A DNA stretch of 32,500 nt from an uncultured Gemmatimonadota bacterium (lineage in GTDB: Bacteria; Gemmatimonadota; Gemmatimonadetes; Gemmatimonadales; GWC2-71-9). The notes under the pieces were generated by a model, which was not told the DNA's origin, did not search any database, and saw only the letters and a program-made list of their open reading frames with translations. This document shows, piece by piece, positions 17,235-25,528 of this stretch. Where the stretch lies: the NCBI GenBank assembly GCA_937871775.1, contig CALMOP010000049.1, positions 1-32,500 of the forward strand, read 5' to 3'. The stretch's first letter is position 1, and each line of letters opens with the position of its first letter. Both the position numbers and the translations under genes were made by a program.

Positions 17235-18189
17235 CGCGCACCCGGGGATCGGTCCAGGCCCGCAGGAGGTCGGCCAGTGCATTCCCGGCCACCACCAGCA
17301 GCGCGCTGACGGTGGCGGCGGCCATCACCACCGGATAATCGCGGGCGGCCACCCCGTCGAGCAGAATCCGGCCCACCCCCGGCCACGCGAAGATCCCTTC
17401 CACGAACACTGCGCCCGAAAACAGTGCCGGGAGGGAGAGCCCCAGCAGGGTGAGGACCGGACCCAATGCGTGGCGCAGCAGGTGGACGGTGCGGATGCGG
17501 TGCTCAGTGAGCCCCCGGGCGCGGGCCGCGGCCAGGAAAGCGGCTCCCCTGATGTCGAACAGCGCTCCCCGAACGAAGCGGGCCGCGCCACCCATGCCGA
17601 TCAGGGTGAGGGTAGCGAGCGGCAGGGCGAGGTGGCGGAGCCGGTCAGCGACCCGGGCCCCGGGGCCGAGGAAATCCGCGTCGAGGCCGGCGGCGCCGAA
17701 GGCGGGCAGCAGTCGCAGCTGATAGGTGAAGATCCAGATGAGCACCACGGCCAGCCAGTAGCCGGGGACGGCGACCAGCGCGACCGAGATCGCCGACAGC
17801 GCGGTGTCGAGGCGGCGACCGGCGCGGGTCTGCAGCAATGCGACCCCGATGCCGAGGAGATAGCTGAGCCCGAGCGACAGCGACACCAGCAGAGCGGTCC
17901 ACGGCCAGGCCTCGGCGAGCATCCCGCGCACCGGGCGCCCGGTGGCGAGACTGAGTCCCCAGTCACCCCGGATCGCGCGACTCGCCCAACTCACGAACTG
18001 GGCCGGGAGCGGGCGGTCGAGCCCGAGACCGGTGCGCACCGCCGCCAGCTGGGCCGCCGTCGCCTCGGGACCGGCCAGCAGTCGGGCAGGGTCTCCCGGG
18101 GCCAGGTGCAGCAGCAGGAAGGTCAGGGTGACCACGCCGGCCACCACGGCCAGTCCGGCGAGCCCCCGGGTCACGATCCGCGACAGCAT
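17227..18189 (-). CDS. ABC transporter permease (DppB/OppB type)
   Basis: LTFLLLHLAPGDPARLL...ATAAQLAAVRTGLGLDRPLPAQFVSWASRAIRGDWGLSLATGRPV...YLLGIGVALLQTRAG...GRILLDGVAARDYPVV. Confidence 0.94.
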   Translation of the reverse strand: MLSRIVTRGLAGLAVVAGVVTLTFLLLHLAPGDPARLLAGPEATAAQLAAVRTGLGLDRPLPAQFVSWASRAIRGDWGLSLATGRPVRGMLAEAWPWTALLVSLSLGLSYLLGIGVALLQTRAGRRLDTALSAISVALVAVPGYWLAVVLIWIFTYQLRLLPAFGAAGLDADFLGPGARVADRLRHLALPLATLTLIGMGGAARFVRGALFDIRGAAFLAAARARGLTEHRIRTVHLLRHALGPVLTLLGLSLPALFSGAVFVEGIFAWPGVGRILLDGVAARDYPVVMAAATVSALLVVAGNALADLLRAWTDPRVRDA

Positions 18190-18251
18190 GGACAGAATGT
18201 AGCCCCGGCCCCGGAGTTTGCTTTCCGGAACCGACGCCTACCTTTCCCGGC

Positions 18252-19805
18252 ATGCGCCGGTTCATCCTGCTGGCTACCCTGGTGCTGCCCTGCTGCCGCG
18301 CGGCCGGGCATGGGGCCACCGTGCTGTATGCCTCCGGCGCCGACCTGCAGAGCGTGGACCCGCTGTTCACCCGGCACCCGCTGGCGCTGCAGGTGCAGCG
18401 CTACGTGCTGCTGACGACGCTGGTCCGCTATGACTCCGCGCTCCGCCTGCAGCCCTATCTGGCGCGGCACTGGACCTGGTCGCCCGACGGCCGCCGGTTG
18501 ACGCTGCGGCTCTTCCCGGGACTGCGGTGGCATGATGGGGTCCTCACCACGGCGCGGGACGTGGCCTGGACCCTCGAACGGGCCCGGGATCTGGCCACCG
18601 GATATCCGCGGTACCATGATCTGGCACCTCTCGCGGCCGTGACATCCGTGGACGACACCACCCTGGTGCTGCAGTTCCGGGACCCGCCCGGCGCCATCCC
18701 CGACGTGCTTGCCGAGTTGGCGATTCTGCCCCGGCATCTGCTGGACACGGTGCCATTGGCTCGGCTGCGCCAGGCGGGGTGGCACGAGCATCCCGTCGGC
18801 AACGGTCCGTTCCGGTTCGTGGCGCACGAGGCCCATCGCCGCTGGGTGTTCGAGCGCAATCCTGATTTTCCAGCGGAGCTCGGGGGCCCACCTCGGCTCG
18901 AGCGCTTCATCGTCGCGGTGGTGGACGAGCCGATGACCAAGCTGGCGGCGCTCACCGCGGGGGAGATCGACTTCGCCGGCATCCAGCCGGCTCACGCGTC
19001 GTTCGTGGCGCGGGATTCCGACCTGGTGGTACGCGAGTATCCGGTCCTGTTCCCGACCGGCATCGTGTTCAACGCGCGCCGCCCGCCGTTCGACCGGCTG
19101 GAAGCCCGCCAGGCCGTCGACCGGGCCGTGGACCGGCGCCAGCTGGTCGATGGCTTCGCCTGGGGCTTCGCCACCCCGGCCGAGGGACCGGTGCCGCCAG
19201 AGTTAAGTAGCGCGTTGACCGTGATGCGTGGTGCGTGGTACGTGGTGCGGGGTGCGTGCTGCGTGCCGTGTGTGGAGCACTGCGGGCAGGGGACCGAGTT
19301 TCGAGATCTGAGTTCCGAGTTCCGGGTGCCCACCGCCGGACAGAACACGCAGCACGCATCACTCAGCACGCACCACGCGTCACGCACCACGCACCATCCG
19401 GAAGTGGCCCTCCACTTCGAACTCCTCACCGTCGGCTCCGGCGAAGCTGCGCTGGAGCAGATGGTCCAGGCCCAGTTGAGCAGGACCGGGATCGGGGTGA
19501 CCATCCGGCAGCTGGAACTGTCGGCCTTCCTGGCCCGGGTGTACGGTCCCACCCATGACTTCGACGCCGCCCTGCTGGGCACGCCCGGCGATCTCGGCCT
19601 CGGGTACCTGGGCCCGCTGGCGGCACTCTCGGGACTGGAGCCGCCGAGCGGACGCGCGGCGCTGCTCCGCTTCTACCGGGACCAGCTGCCGGTCAGTGTG
19701 TTGTACCATCCGCATGGGGTGCAAGGCGCCAATCGCCGGGTCCGTGGTGTGGTGTTGAGCCTGGCCGGAGAGCTCGAGAGTGTCACTCGCTGGGAGACTC
19801 GGTGA
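18252..19805 (+). CDS. ABC transporter family-5 substrate-binding protein, interrupted in frame by a heptamer-repeat segment
   Basis: Signal/lipoprotein-like MRRFILLATLVLPCCRAA; ASGADLQSVDPLFTRHPLALQ...LARHWTWSPDGRRLTLRLFPGLRWHDGVLTTARDVAWTLERA...VGNGPFRFV; low-complexity TVMRGAWYVVRGACCV...TQHASLSTHHASRTTHHP is encoded by the repeat. Confidence 0.9.
   Translation: MRRFILLATLVLPCCRAAGHGATVLYASGADLQSVDPLFTRHPLALQVQRYVLLTTLVRYDSALRLQPYLARHWTWSPDGRRLTLRLFPGLRWHDGVLTTARDVAWTLERARDLATGYPRYHDLAPLAAVTSVDDTTLVLQFRDPPGAIPDVLAELAILPRHLLDTVPLARLRQAGWHEHPVGNGPFRFVAHEAHRRWVFERNPDFPAELGGPPRLERFIVAVVDEPMTKLAALTAGEIDFAGIQPAHASFVARDSDLVVREYPVLFPTGIVFNARRPPFDRLEARQAVDRAVDRRQLVDGFAWGFATPAEGPVPPELSSALTVMRGAWYVVRGACCVPCVEHCGQGTEFRDLSSEFRVPTAGQNTQHASLSTHHASRTTHHPEVALHFELLTVGSGEAALEQMVQAQLSRTGIGVTIRQLELSAFLARVYGPTHDFDAALLGTPGDLGLGYLGPLAALSGLEPPSGRAALLRFYRDQLPVSVLYHPHGVQGANRRVRGVVLSLAGELESVTRWETR
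19222..19400. repeat. Nested heptamer inverted repeat inside the SBP gene: outer arms TGCGTGG-type / CCACGCA-type, inner direct array CGAGTTC-type
   Basis: Left arm 19222-19270 TGATGCG TGGTGCG TGGTACG TGGTGCG GGGTGCG TGCTGCG TGCCGTG; inner 19295-19329 CGAGTTT CGAGATC TGAGTTC CGAGTTC CGGGTGC; right arm 19345-19400 ACACGCA GCACGCA TCACTCA GCACGCA CCACGCG TCACGCA CCACGCA CCATCCG. Confidence 0.95.
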
Positions 19806-20788
19806 ACCGGGTGGCGGCGCCGGTCCGGCTCGACTTTGCCGGCGGCTGGACCGACGTGCCACCGTTCGTGAGTCGCGAGGGCGGGGTGGTGGTCAACGCG
19901 ACCATCGATCGCTGGGTCGAGGCGGAGTTCGAGCCCGGGTGCGACGGGATCCTGGTGGTCGCCGAGGACCTGCAGCAGTCGATCCGGGCCCGGGGGCCGG
20001 CCGCTCTCGCGCGCGCCGGCCCGCTCGAGCTGCACCGGGCGGCGCTGCGCATGTTCCCCCCGGGGGCCGGCACGCTCCGCACCCGGTCCGCCGTACCGCC
20101 GGGCTCGGGCCTCGGCAGCAGCGGCGCGCTGGACGTCGCGCTGGTCGCGGTGCTGGCCGCGGCGCGCCAGGAACCCCTGACGCCGGAAGACCTGGCCCAC
20201 CATGGCTGGCAGCTGGAAACCGTGGAAGCCCGGTTTCCCGGCGGTCGCCAGGATCAGTACGCGGCGGCCCTGGGTGGATTTCACCGGCTGGCGCTGACCG
20301 ACGCCGCAACCCTTCCGCAGCCACTGCCGCTCGACCCGGCCTTCCTCGCCGAGCTGGGCCGCCGCACCCTGGTCTGTTACACCGGGCGGAGCCGAGTGTC
20401 CGGCGACACCGTCGCCCGGGTGATGGCGGCGTACGAACGGCAGGACCAGGTCGTCACTGGCGCGCTGCGCGAGCTGGTCGAGGTCGCCGAACGGATGACG
20501 GAGGCGCTGCTCGCCGCCGACCTCGCCACGGTGGGCCGGCTGCTCTCGAAAAACTGGGACTGCCAGCAGCGCCTCGATGGCGGCATGCGGACCCCCGAGA
20601 TGGCGGCCCTGGAGGCGGCCGTGGTGGAGGCGCGGCCACTCGGTGGCAAGGCCGCCGGGGCGGGTGCTGGCGGCTGCATGTTCTTTCTGATCGGAGGTGA
20701 CCTTGAGACAGCGCGGCAGGCGGCGGCACGGGTGGGGACCCGGGTGCTCGGCGCAAACTTCGTATCCCGGGGAGTCCACCCATGCTGA
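19802..20788 (+). CDS. GHMP family sugar kinase (HddA/fucose-kinase-like)
   Basis: APVRLDFAGGWTDVPPF; VPPGSGLGSSGALDVALVAVL; ETVEARFPGGRQDQYAAALGGFH; GGKAAGAGAGGCMFFL. Confidence 0.9.
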   Translation: MNRVAAPVRLDFAGGWTDVPPFVSREGGVVVNATIDRWVEAEFEPGCDGILVVAEDLQQSIRARGPAALARAGPLELHRAALRMFPPGAGTLRTRSAVPPGSGLGSSGALDVALVAVLAAARQEPLTPEDLAHHGWQLETVEARFPGGRQDQYAAALGGFHRLALTDAATLPQPLPLDPAFLAELGRRTLVCYTGRSRVSGDTVARVMAAYERQDQVVTGALRELVEVAERMTEALLAADLATVGRLLSKNWDCQQRLDGGMRTPEMAALEAAVVEARPLGGKAAGAGAGGCMFFLIGGDLETARQAAARVGTRVLGANFVSRGVHPC

Positions 20789-23520
20789 CCGGTGAAGCGC
20801 TCGCGGGTCGGGGCGACGCGATCGAACAGGCGCCTGATCTGGCGGCGCTGGCCCGGCGTCTGGGTGAGCGGGTCCGCCGCATCACGACTCGACGCCCGGT
20901 GGTGCCGGCGCTCAAGGGCATGCTCACCGCCGACGGCGGTTTTTGTCCCGTCGATCGCACCCCACTGGTGTTCGACCCGTGGAGCCCGGAGGCTCACCGT
21001 TGCCCGCGCTGTGGTCAGGTGGCGCGGGGTGCGCGGCACGACCGCCGCTGGGCCTGGCTGCAGCACCTCTGGCTGGGGGAACGAATCGCCGAACTCGCCG
21101 CCGTGGGCACTCTGACCGGGGAACCCGAGCCGCTGGAATGGGTGCGAAGCACCCTGCTGGAATACGGCCGCCGTTATGCCGGGTTCCCCAATGTCGACAA
21201 TGTCCTGGGACCGAGCCACCTGTTCTCTTCGACCTATCTGGAATCGGTGTGGCTGGTGAACTATCTCGCCGGCGCGTCGCTGCTCCGTGAGGCGGGGGAG
21301 CTCGATGATGAATTGGCGACCGCCGTCAGCACGGTGGTCGAGGAGGCCGCCGGCATCATCGGCGAGTTCGAGGAGGGTCTCAGCAACCGTCAGACGTGGC
21401 ATAATGCCGCATTGGCGGCGGTCGCGGTGTGGTTCGAGGACCCCGATCTGGCGGCCCGGGCGGTGGAAGGTCCCCGCGGCCTGGTCGGGCACCTGGTGGA
21501 TGGCTTCCGGCCGGACGGGATGTGGTATGAAGGAGAGAACTATCACCTCTTCGCCCTCCGGGGCCTCCTGGTCGGGGCCGAGTGGGCTCGGGTGGCAGGG
21601 GTGGACCTGTTCGAGGAACCGGCGAGTCGGGCCCGGCTGATCGCCGCGCTCCGGGCGCCGCTCCTCACGATGCTGCCGGACGGCAGCTTCCCCGCGCGCA
21701 AGGATGCGCGTTTCGGCGTCTCGCTGGCGCAGCCGATGTATCTCGAACTGTGGGAGCGGGGCATCGCGATCCTGGCGGCGCTGGGCGAGGACGAAGCGGC
21801 CCGTGACCTGGCCGGCGCTCTGCGATGCCTCTACGGGCTCCCCGCCCCGGAGGACCAGCGTTTCGACAGCTACCTGCACGAAGCCGGCGAGCCGTCGCCG
21901 CCCCACCGTGGCCGTGCCGACCTCTCCTGGTGGATGCTGCTGCAGATGCTGCCCGAGCTCCCGCTGGCGCCGGCTGAGGTGCCGTCGGGGAGTGTGCTGC
22001 TGCCGGCGCAGGGTCTCGCAATCCTCCGGCACCAAGGCCGCTACGTCAGCCTCGAAGGCGGCGAGCATGGTGGCGGCCACGGCCATCCCGATCGATTGCA
22101 CCTGACCCTGCACGCCGACGGCACCCACTGGCTGGCCGATCCCGGCACCGGCTCCTACGTCTCCCCCGATCTCTTCTGGTATCGCGCAACCCTGGCTCAC
22201 AATGCTCCCCGGGTCGACGGCCACTCCCAGCCCATGGGCGACGCCGAACTTGACGCTTTCGATGCATCGGGCGGGTGGGGCTGGGTCCGCGCCAGGTTCG
22301 GAGGACTCATCCGTACCGTGGTGTCCGGCCCGGGACACCTGGTGGATCTGGTGGAGTTCGCGGCGGAGCAGCCTCACCTGGTCGAGCTGCCCTGGCACCC
22401 GGCCGGCGAGCTCGAGGTGGATACCCCGGGGCGCTGGGAGCCGGTGACCTTCACCGATCCGCACGCCGACCAGGCCGAGCGCTTCGTTCCGGAGACCGGC
22501 CGGCTGCTTCGCTGGCACTCGGTGCTTGGCGACCGACGGCTGGCCGGAGTATTCGATGGAGCGGGGGAGCTGCTCCGGCTCCGCGGCCCCGATCGTCCCG
22601 GGCGGGAAGGTCAGCACCGGTTCCTGCTCCGGCAGGGCCAGGGCAGCTACGTCCGGTTCTCAACGGTACTCGGTTTCGGTGGATTGGATCTCCGCGAGGT
22701 CAGGTTCGCGGCCTCGGAGACTGTCGTGGAGACCGGTTCGGGGACTGTGGTTCATCGCCAGACCAGCCAGGGTTGGGAAATCGAGGCTGGTGGAGAGCGC
22801 CTGAGTCTGGGGGGACTGATTCGGGACCGCTTCACCCGGGCGCTGGCGTTGGCAGAAGTGGGGCAGGAGCTGTTCAAGTATCAACCTCCGGAGGTCGAAG
22901 TACCCCACCTCCCTGCGGCCCCGGCTCTGGATGGTACGCTGGCCGGATTCCCCGACCAGCCCCAGGTCATACTGGACCATGAGGATCAGTACCGCCGCAC
23001 CGAGGCGCCCTACTCGGGACCAGGCGAGTTCTCGGCCTCGGCACATCTTGGCTGGGACGAAGGCGCCTTGTACATCGCGGTCACCGTGGTGAAGCGGGAT
23101 CGGCAGTTCCCACCGATCGGGTCGCCGCCGAGGCGGCTCGACAATGAACCGGACTTGATCCATGCCGACGGGCTGCAGCTCTACCTGCAGCTGGAAGGGC
23201 AGGTCCCACATGGGTGGCTGGTGGTTCCCGATCCCGCTGGCGCCGGCCTGCAGACCGGCTCCACAGGAGTGTCGGGAGGCCAGGTGCGCGGGGCGTGGCG
23301 GGCGACCCATGATGGGTACCGGATCACGGTCGCGCTCACCGTTCCTGGGTGGCCGCCAGGTATCCATGATGCACCGGGTTTCGACCTCATCGTCAACGAG
23401 ATGGTATCCGGTCGGGAGCGGCGGCTGGGCCAGCTGGTCTGGACCGGAGGAGGTGGCTGGGCCTATCTCCGCGGCGATCGCCAGGATCCGGGGCGCTTCG
23501 GGAGAATGGTGCTGCGGTGA
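20782..23520 (+). CDS. Heparinase II/III-like polysaccharide lyase with C-terminal CBM9-like/DOMON-like domain
   Basis: CPVDRTPLVFDPWSPEAHRCPRCG Cys4 motif; SNRQTWHNAALAAVAVWF; FRPDGMWYEGENYHLFALRG; EHGGGHGHPDRLHLTLHADGTHWLADPGTGSYVSPDLFWYRATLAHNAPRVDG; C-terminal APALDGTLAGFPD...LGWDEGALYIAVTVVKRD...IHADGLQLYLQLE. Confidence 0.88.
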   Translation: MLTGEALAGRGDAIEQAPDLAALARRLGERVRRITTRRPVVPALKGMLTADGGFCPVDRTPLVFDPWSPEAHRCPRCGQVARGARHDRRWAWLQHLWLGERIAELAAVGTLTGEPEPLEWVRSTLLEYGRRYAGFPNVDNVLGPSHLFSSTYLESVWLVNYLAGASLLREAGELDDELATAVSTVVEEAAGIIGEFEEGLSNRQTWHNAALAAVAVWFEDPDLAARAVEGPRGLVGHLVDGFRPDGMWYEGENYHLFALRGLLVGAEWARVAGVDLFEEPASRARLIAALRAPLLTMLPDGSFPARKDARFGVSLAQPMYLELWERGIAILAALGEDEAARDLAGALRCLYGLPAPEDQRFDSYLHEAGEPSPPHRGRADLSWWMLLQMLPELPLAPAEVPSGSVLLPAQGLAILRHQGRYVSLEGGEHGGGHGHPDRLHLTLHADGTHWLADPGTGSYVSPDLFWYRATLAHNAPRVDGHSQPMGDAELDAFDASGGWGWVRARFGGLIRTVVSGPGHLVDLVEFAAEQPHLVELPWHPAGELEVDTPGRWEPVTFTDPHADQAERFVPETGRLLRWHSVLGDRRLAGVFDGAGELLRLRGPDRPGREGQHRFLLRQGQGSYVRFSTVLGFGGLDLREVRFAASETVVETGSGTVVHRQTSQGWEIEAGGERLSLGGLIRDRFTRALALAEVGQELFKYQPPEVEVPHLPAAPALDGTLAGFPDQPQVILDHEDQYRRTEAPYSGPGEFSASAHLGWDEGALYIAVTVVKRDRQFPPIGSPPRRLDNEPDLIHADGLQLYLQLEGQVPHGWLVVPDPAGAGLQTGSTGVSGGQVRGAWRATHDGYRITVALTVPGWPPGIHDAPGFDLIVNEMVSGRERRLGQLVWTGGGGWAYLRGDRQDPGRFGRMVLR

Positions 23521-24689
23521 GAGTCCCCGGGTTTACCTCGACCGGCAGCAAGCGCCCCGAGGCGTTGTTCGGCGCGGGGGCGCCTGTGGGTCTTCCCGTG
23601 CGGGTCGCCCGGGCCAGGGGTGCCGAGGTCTGGGACGACGCGGGGTGCCAGTACCTGGATTTTCTCATGGCGCTCGGAGCGGTGTCGCTGGGATATGGCC
23701 ATCCGGCCGTGAATCAGGCCGCCCACGCCGCGATCGATGCCGGCGTGGTGGGGCCGCTGCCGCCGGGGTCGGAGGAGCAGCTGGCGGAGCAGCTGGCCAT
23801 CCTGATACCGGTGATGGAACGGGTCCGGTTTCTAAAGACCGGCGCCGAGGCCGTCGCGGCGGCGGTACGGCTGGCCCGGGCCGCTACCGGCCGGGAGATG
23901 ATCCTCCGCGCCGGATACCAGGGCTGGCTCGACTGGTGTCAGCCGGCCGGGACCCCCGGAGTTCCGGTCGCGCTGTTCGGTCTCAGCGAGGCCCTCCAGT
24001 TCAATGACCCGGAGCGGGGCCGGTCCATGATCCGGTCGCTGGCCAACCGGCTGGCCGCGGTGGTGATCGAGCCGGTGGTCGAGGAGGCGCCGAGCCTGGA
24101 ATGGCTCGCGATGCTGCGGGAGGAAACCCGGAGGGTGGGTGCGCTCCTGGTAATCGACGAGATCAAGACCGGGTTCCGGCTCGCGGTGGGCGGCGCGACC
24201 GAACGCTATGGGCTCGACCCCGACCTGGTGGTGCTGGGCAAGGCGCTGGCGAACGGCTTCCCCCTCGCGGTGGTCGGCGGGCGACGGGCGGTGATGGAAC
24301 AGGCACGGAATACCTGGATTTCCTCCACCCTCGCCACTGAGTTCGTGGCCCTGGCCGCGGCCCGGGCCGCCGTCGGCGTCACCATCGCCGAGCGGGTCCC
24401 GGAGCACCTCGGCCGGGTAGGGTCGCTCCTGCACGACGGGCTCGCCGCGCTGGCGGAGCGCTACCCGTCACGGCTTACCGGGGTGACCGGTGTGCCGGAG
24501 ATGTGCGGCCTCCGCTTCCACAGTGAAGAGGACGGAGTCCAACTGGTCCGTACCCTGGCGCACCACGGCGTACTCTTCAAGCGCTCGGCCTACAATTTCG
24601 TCTCGCTGGCCCACGATCGCGCCGCGGTGCAGCGGGCGCTCGATCGGCTGGCCCAGGCCTGTGAGGATCTGAGGTGGCCAGCCGGCTGA
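23517..24689 (+). CDS. Class-III PLP-dependent aminotransferase (glutamate-1-semialdehyde aminomutase-like)
   Basis: VWDDAGCQYLDFLMALGAVSLGYGHPAVNQA; RFLKTGAEAVAAAVRLARAATGR; LLVIDEIKTGFRLAVGGATERYGLDPDLVVLGKALANGFPLAVVGG. Confidence 0.92.
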   Translation: MRVPGFTSTGSKRPEALFGAGAPVGLPVRVARARGAEVWDDAGCQYLDFLMALGAVSLGYGHPAVNQAAHAAIDAGVVGPLPPGSEEQLAEQLAILIPVMERVRFLKTGAEAVAAAVRLARAATGREMILRAGYQGWLDWCQPAGTPGVPVALFGLSEALQFNDPERGRSMIRSLANRLAAVVIEPVVEEAPSLEWLAMLREETRRVGALLVIDEIKTGFRLAVGGATERYGLDPDLVVLGKALANGFPLAVVGGRRAVMEQARNTWISSTLATEFVALAAARAAVGVTIAERVPEHLGRVGSLLHDGLAALAERYPSRLTGVTGVPEMCGLRFHSEEDGVQLVRTLAHHGVLFKRSAYNFVSLAHDRAAVQRALDRLAQACEDLRWPAG

Positions 24690-25528
24690 CCTCGGGCTGG
24701 ACTGCGGGGCCGGTCCCGGATCAGATTCCGGTCATGCTGGTTGACGTCCACGCGCATTTCTTTCACGACCGTTCCGGTCGGAGTCATTGGCGTGAGCTCA
24801 ACGCCAGCAGGCTCCGGGCCGGCGAGCGGATCGGTATTCACTGGCACCTGGCCTCCAGCCTCGGCAGCTGGGGGCACACCTCGCCGACCTACTTTCCCTC
24901 ACCACCCGATCTGACCTACGCCAACGCCCATCTCCGCGGCCTGGCGGCGGAGCACCCCGGCCGGATTCGCGGCCTGGTCACGGTCAATCCCAACTTCACC
25001 GCCCATGCGGTCGCTGAGCTGGAGCAGGGCTCCCGGGAAGGGATGATCGGCCTCAAGCTCGCCGCCAGCCGCCGGGCCGACGACAGTCTGCTGGACCCGC
25101 TGTGCGCCGCCGCGGGCCGACTCGGATTCCCCGTCCTTCACCACATCTGGCAGCATCGCCGGCGGGAATGGCCCGGCCAGGAAGCCTCGGACGCCGTGGA
25201 GCTGTGCCGGCTGGCGGCCCGCCACCCCGGGATCCACTTCATCCTGGCTCACCTGGGAGGTGGTGGCGACTGGCTCCCCACCCTGCGGGTACTCCGCTCC
25301 CAGCGCAACGTACTGATCGATCTGTCAGGCAGCGGGGTCGATGGCGGCATGCTTGAGGCCGCGCTCGCCGCCGTGGGTCCCGAGCGGCTCCTCTGGGGTG
25401 CCGACGCCACGCTCTGCACCGGGCTGGCCAAGCTCCGGGTGCTCGAGCGACTGCTCTCCCCGGCCGATTTCGAGCTGGTGAGTGCCGGCAACGCGGAACG
25501 GATCTTTCCCCGGGGGAGCTTCCGGTGA
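24674..25528 (+). CDS. Amidohydrolase family (Amidohydrolase_2) protein
   Basis: VDVHAHFF metal motif; FPVLHHIWQH; IHFILAHLGGGGD; RLLWGADATL. Confidence 0.88.
   Translation: MASRLTSGWTAGPVPDQIPVMLVDVHAHFFHDRSGRSHWRELNASRLRAGERIGIHWHLASSLGSWGHTSPTYFPSPPDLTYANAHLRGLAAEHPGRIRGLVTVNPNFTAHAVAELEQGSREGMIGLKLAASRRADDSLLDPLCAAAGRLGFPVLHHIWQHRRREWPGQEASDAVELCRLAARHPGIHFILAHLGGGGDWLPTLRVLRSQRNVLIDLSGSGVDGGMLEAALAAVGPERLLWGADATLCTGLAKLRVLERLLSPADFELVSAGNAERIFPRGSFR

Noticed and set aside
17194-18414. 406-aa plus-strand ORF opposite oppB
   Set aside because: Q/E/G/R-rich translation typical of antisense frames; oppB motifs are unambiguous on the minus strand.
19222-19400. CRISPR array interpretation
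   Set aside because: Units are 7 bp, contiguous, with no spacers of 25-40 bp and no cas genes.
18992-19582. 196-aa minus-strand ORF across the repeat array
   Set aside because: Repeats stay open in several frames by composition; the SBP plus-strand frame has homologous-looking sequence on both sides, the minus-strand one does not.
20377-22617. 746-aa minus-strand ORF opposite the GHMP kinase and heparinase-like gene
   Set aside because: High-GC antisense shadow; the plus strand carries clear conserved motifs in this interval.
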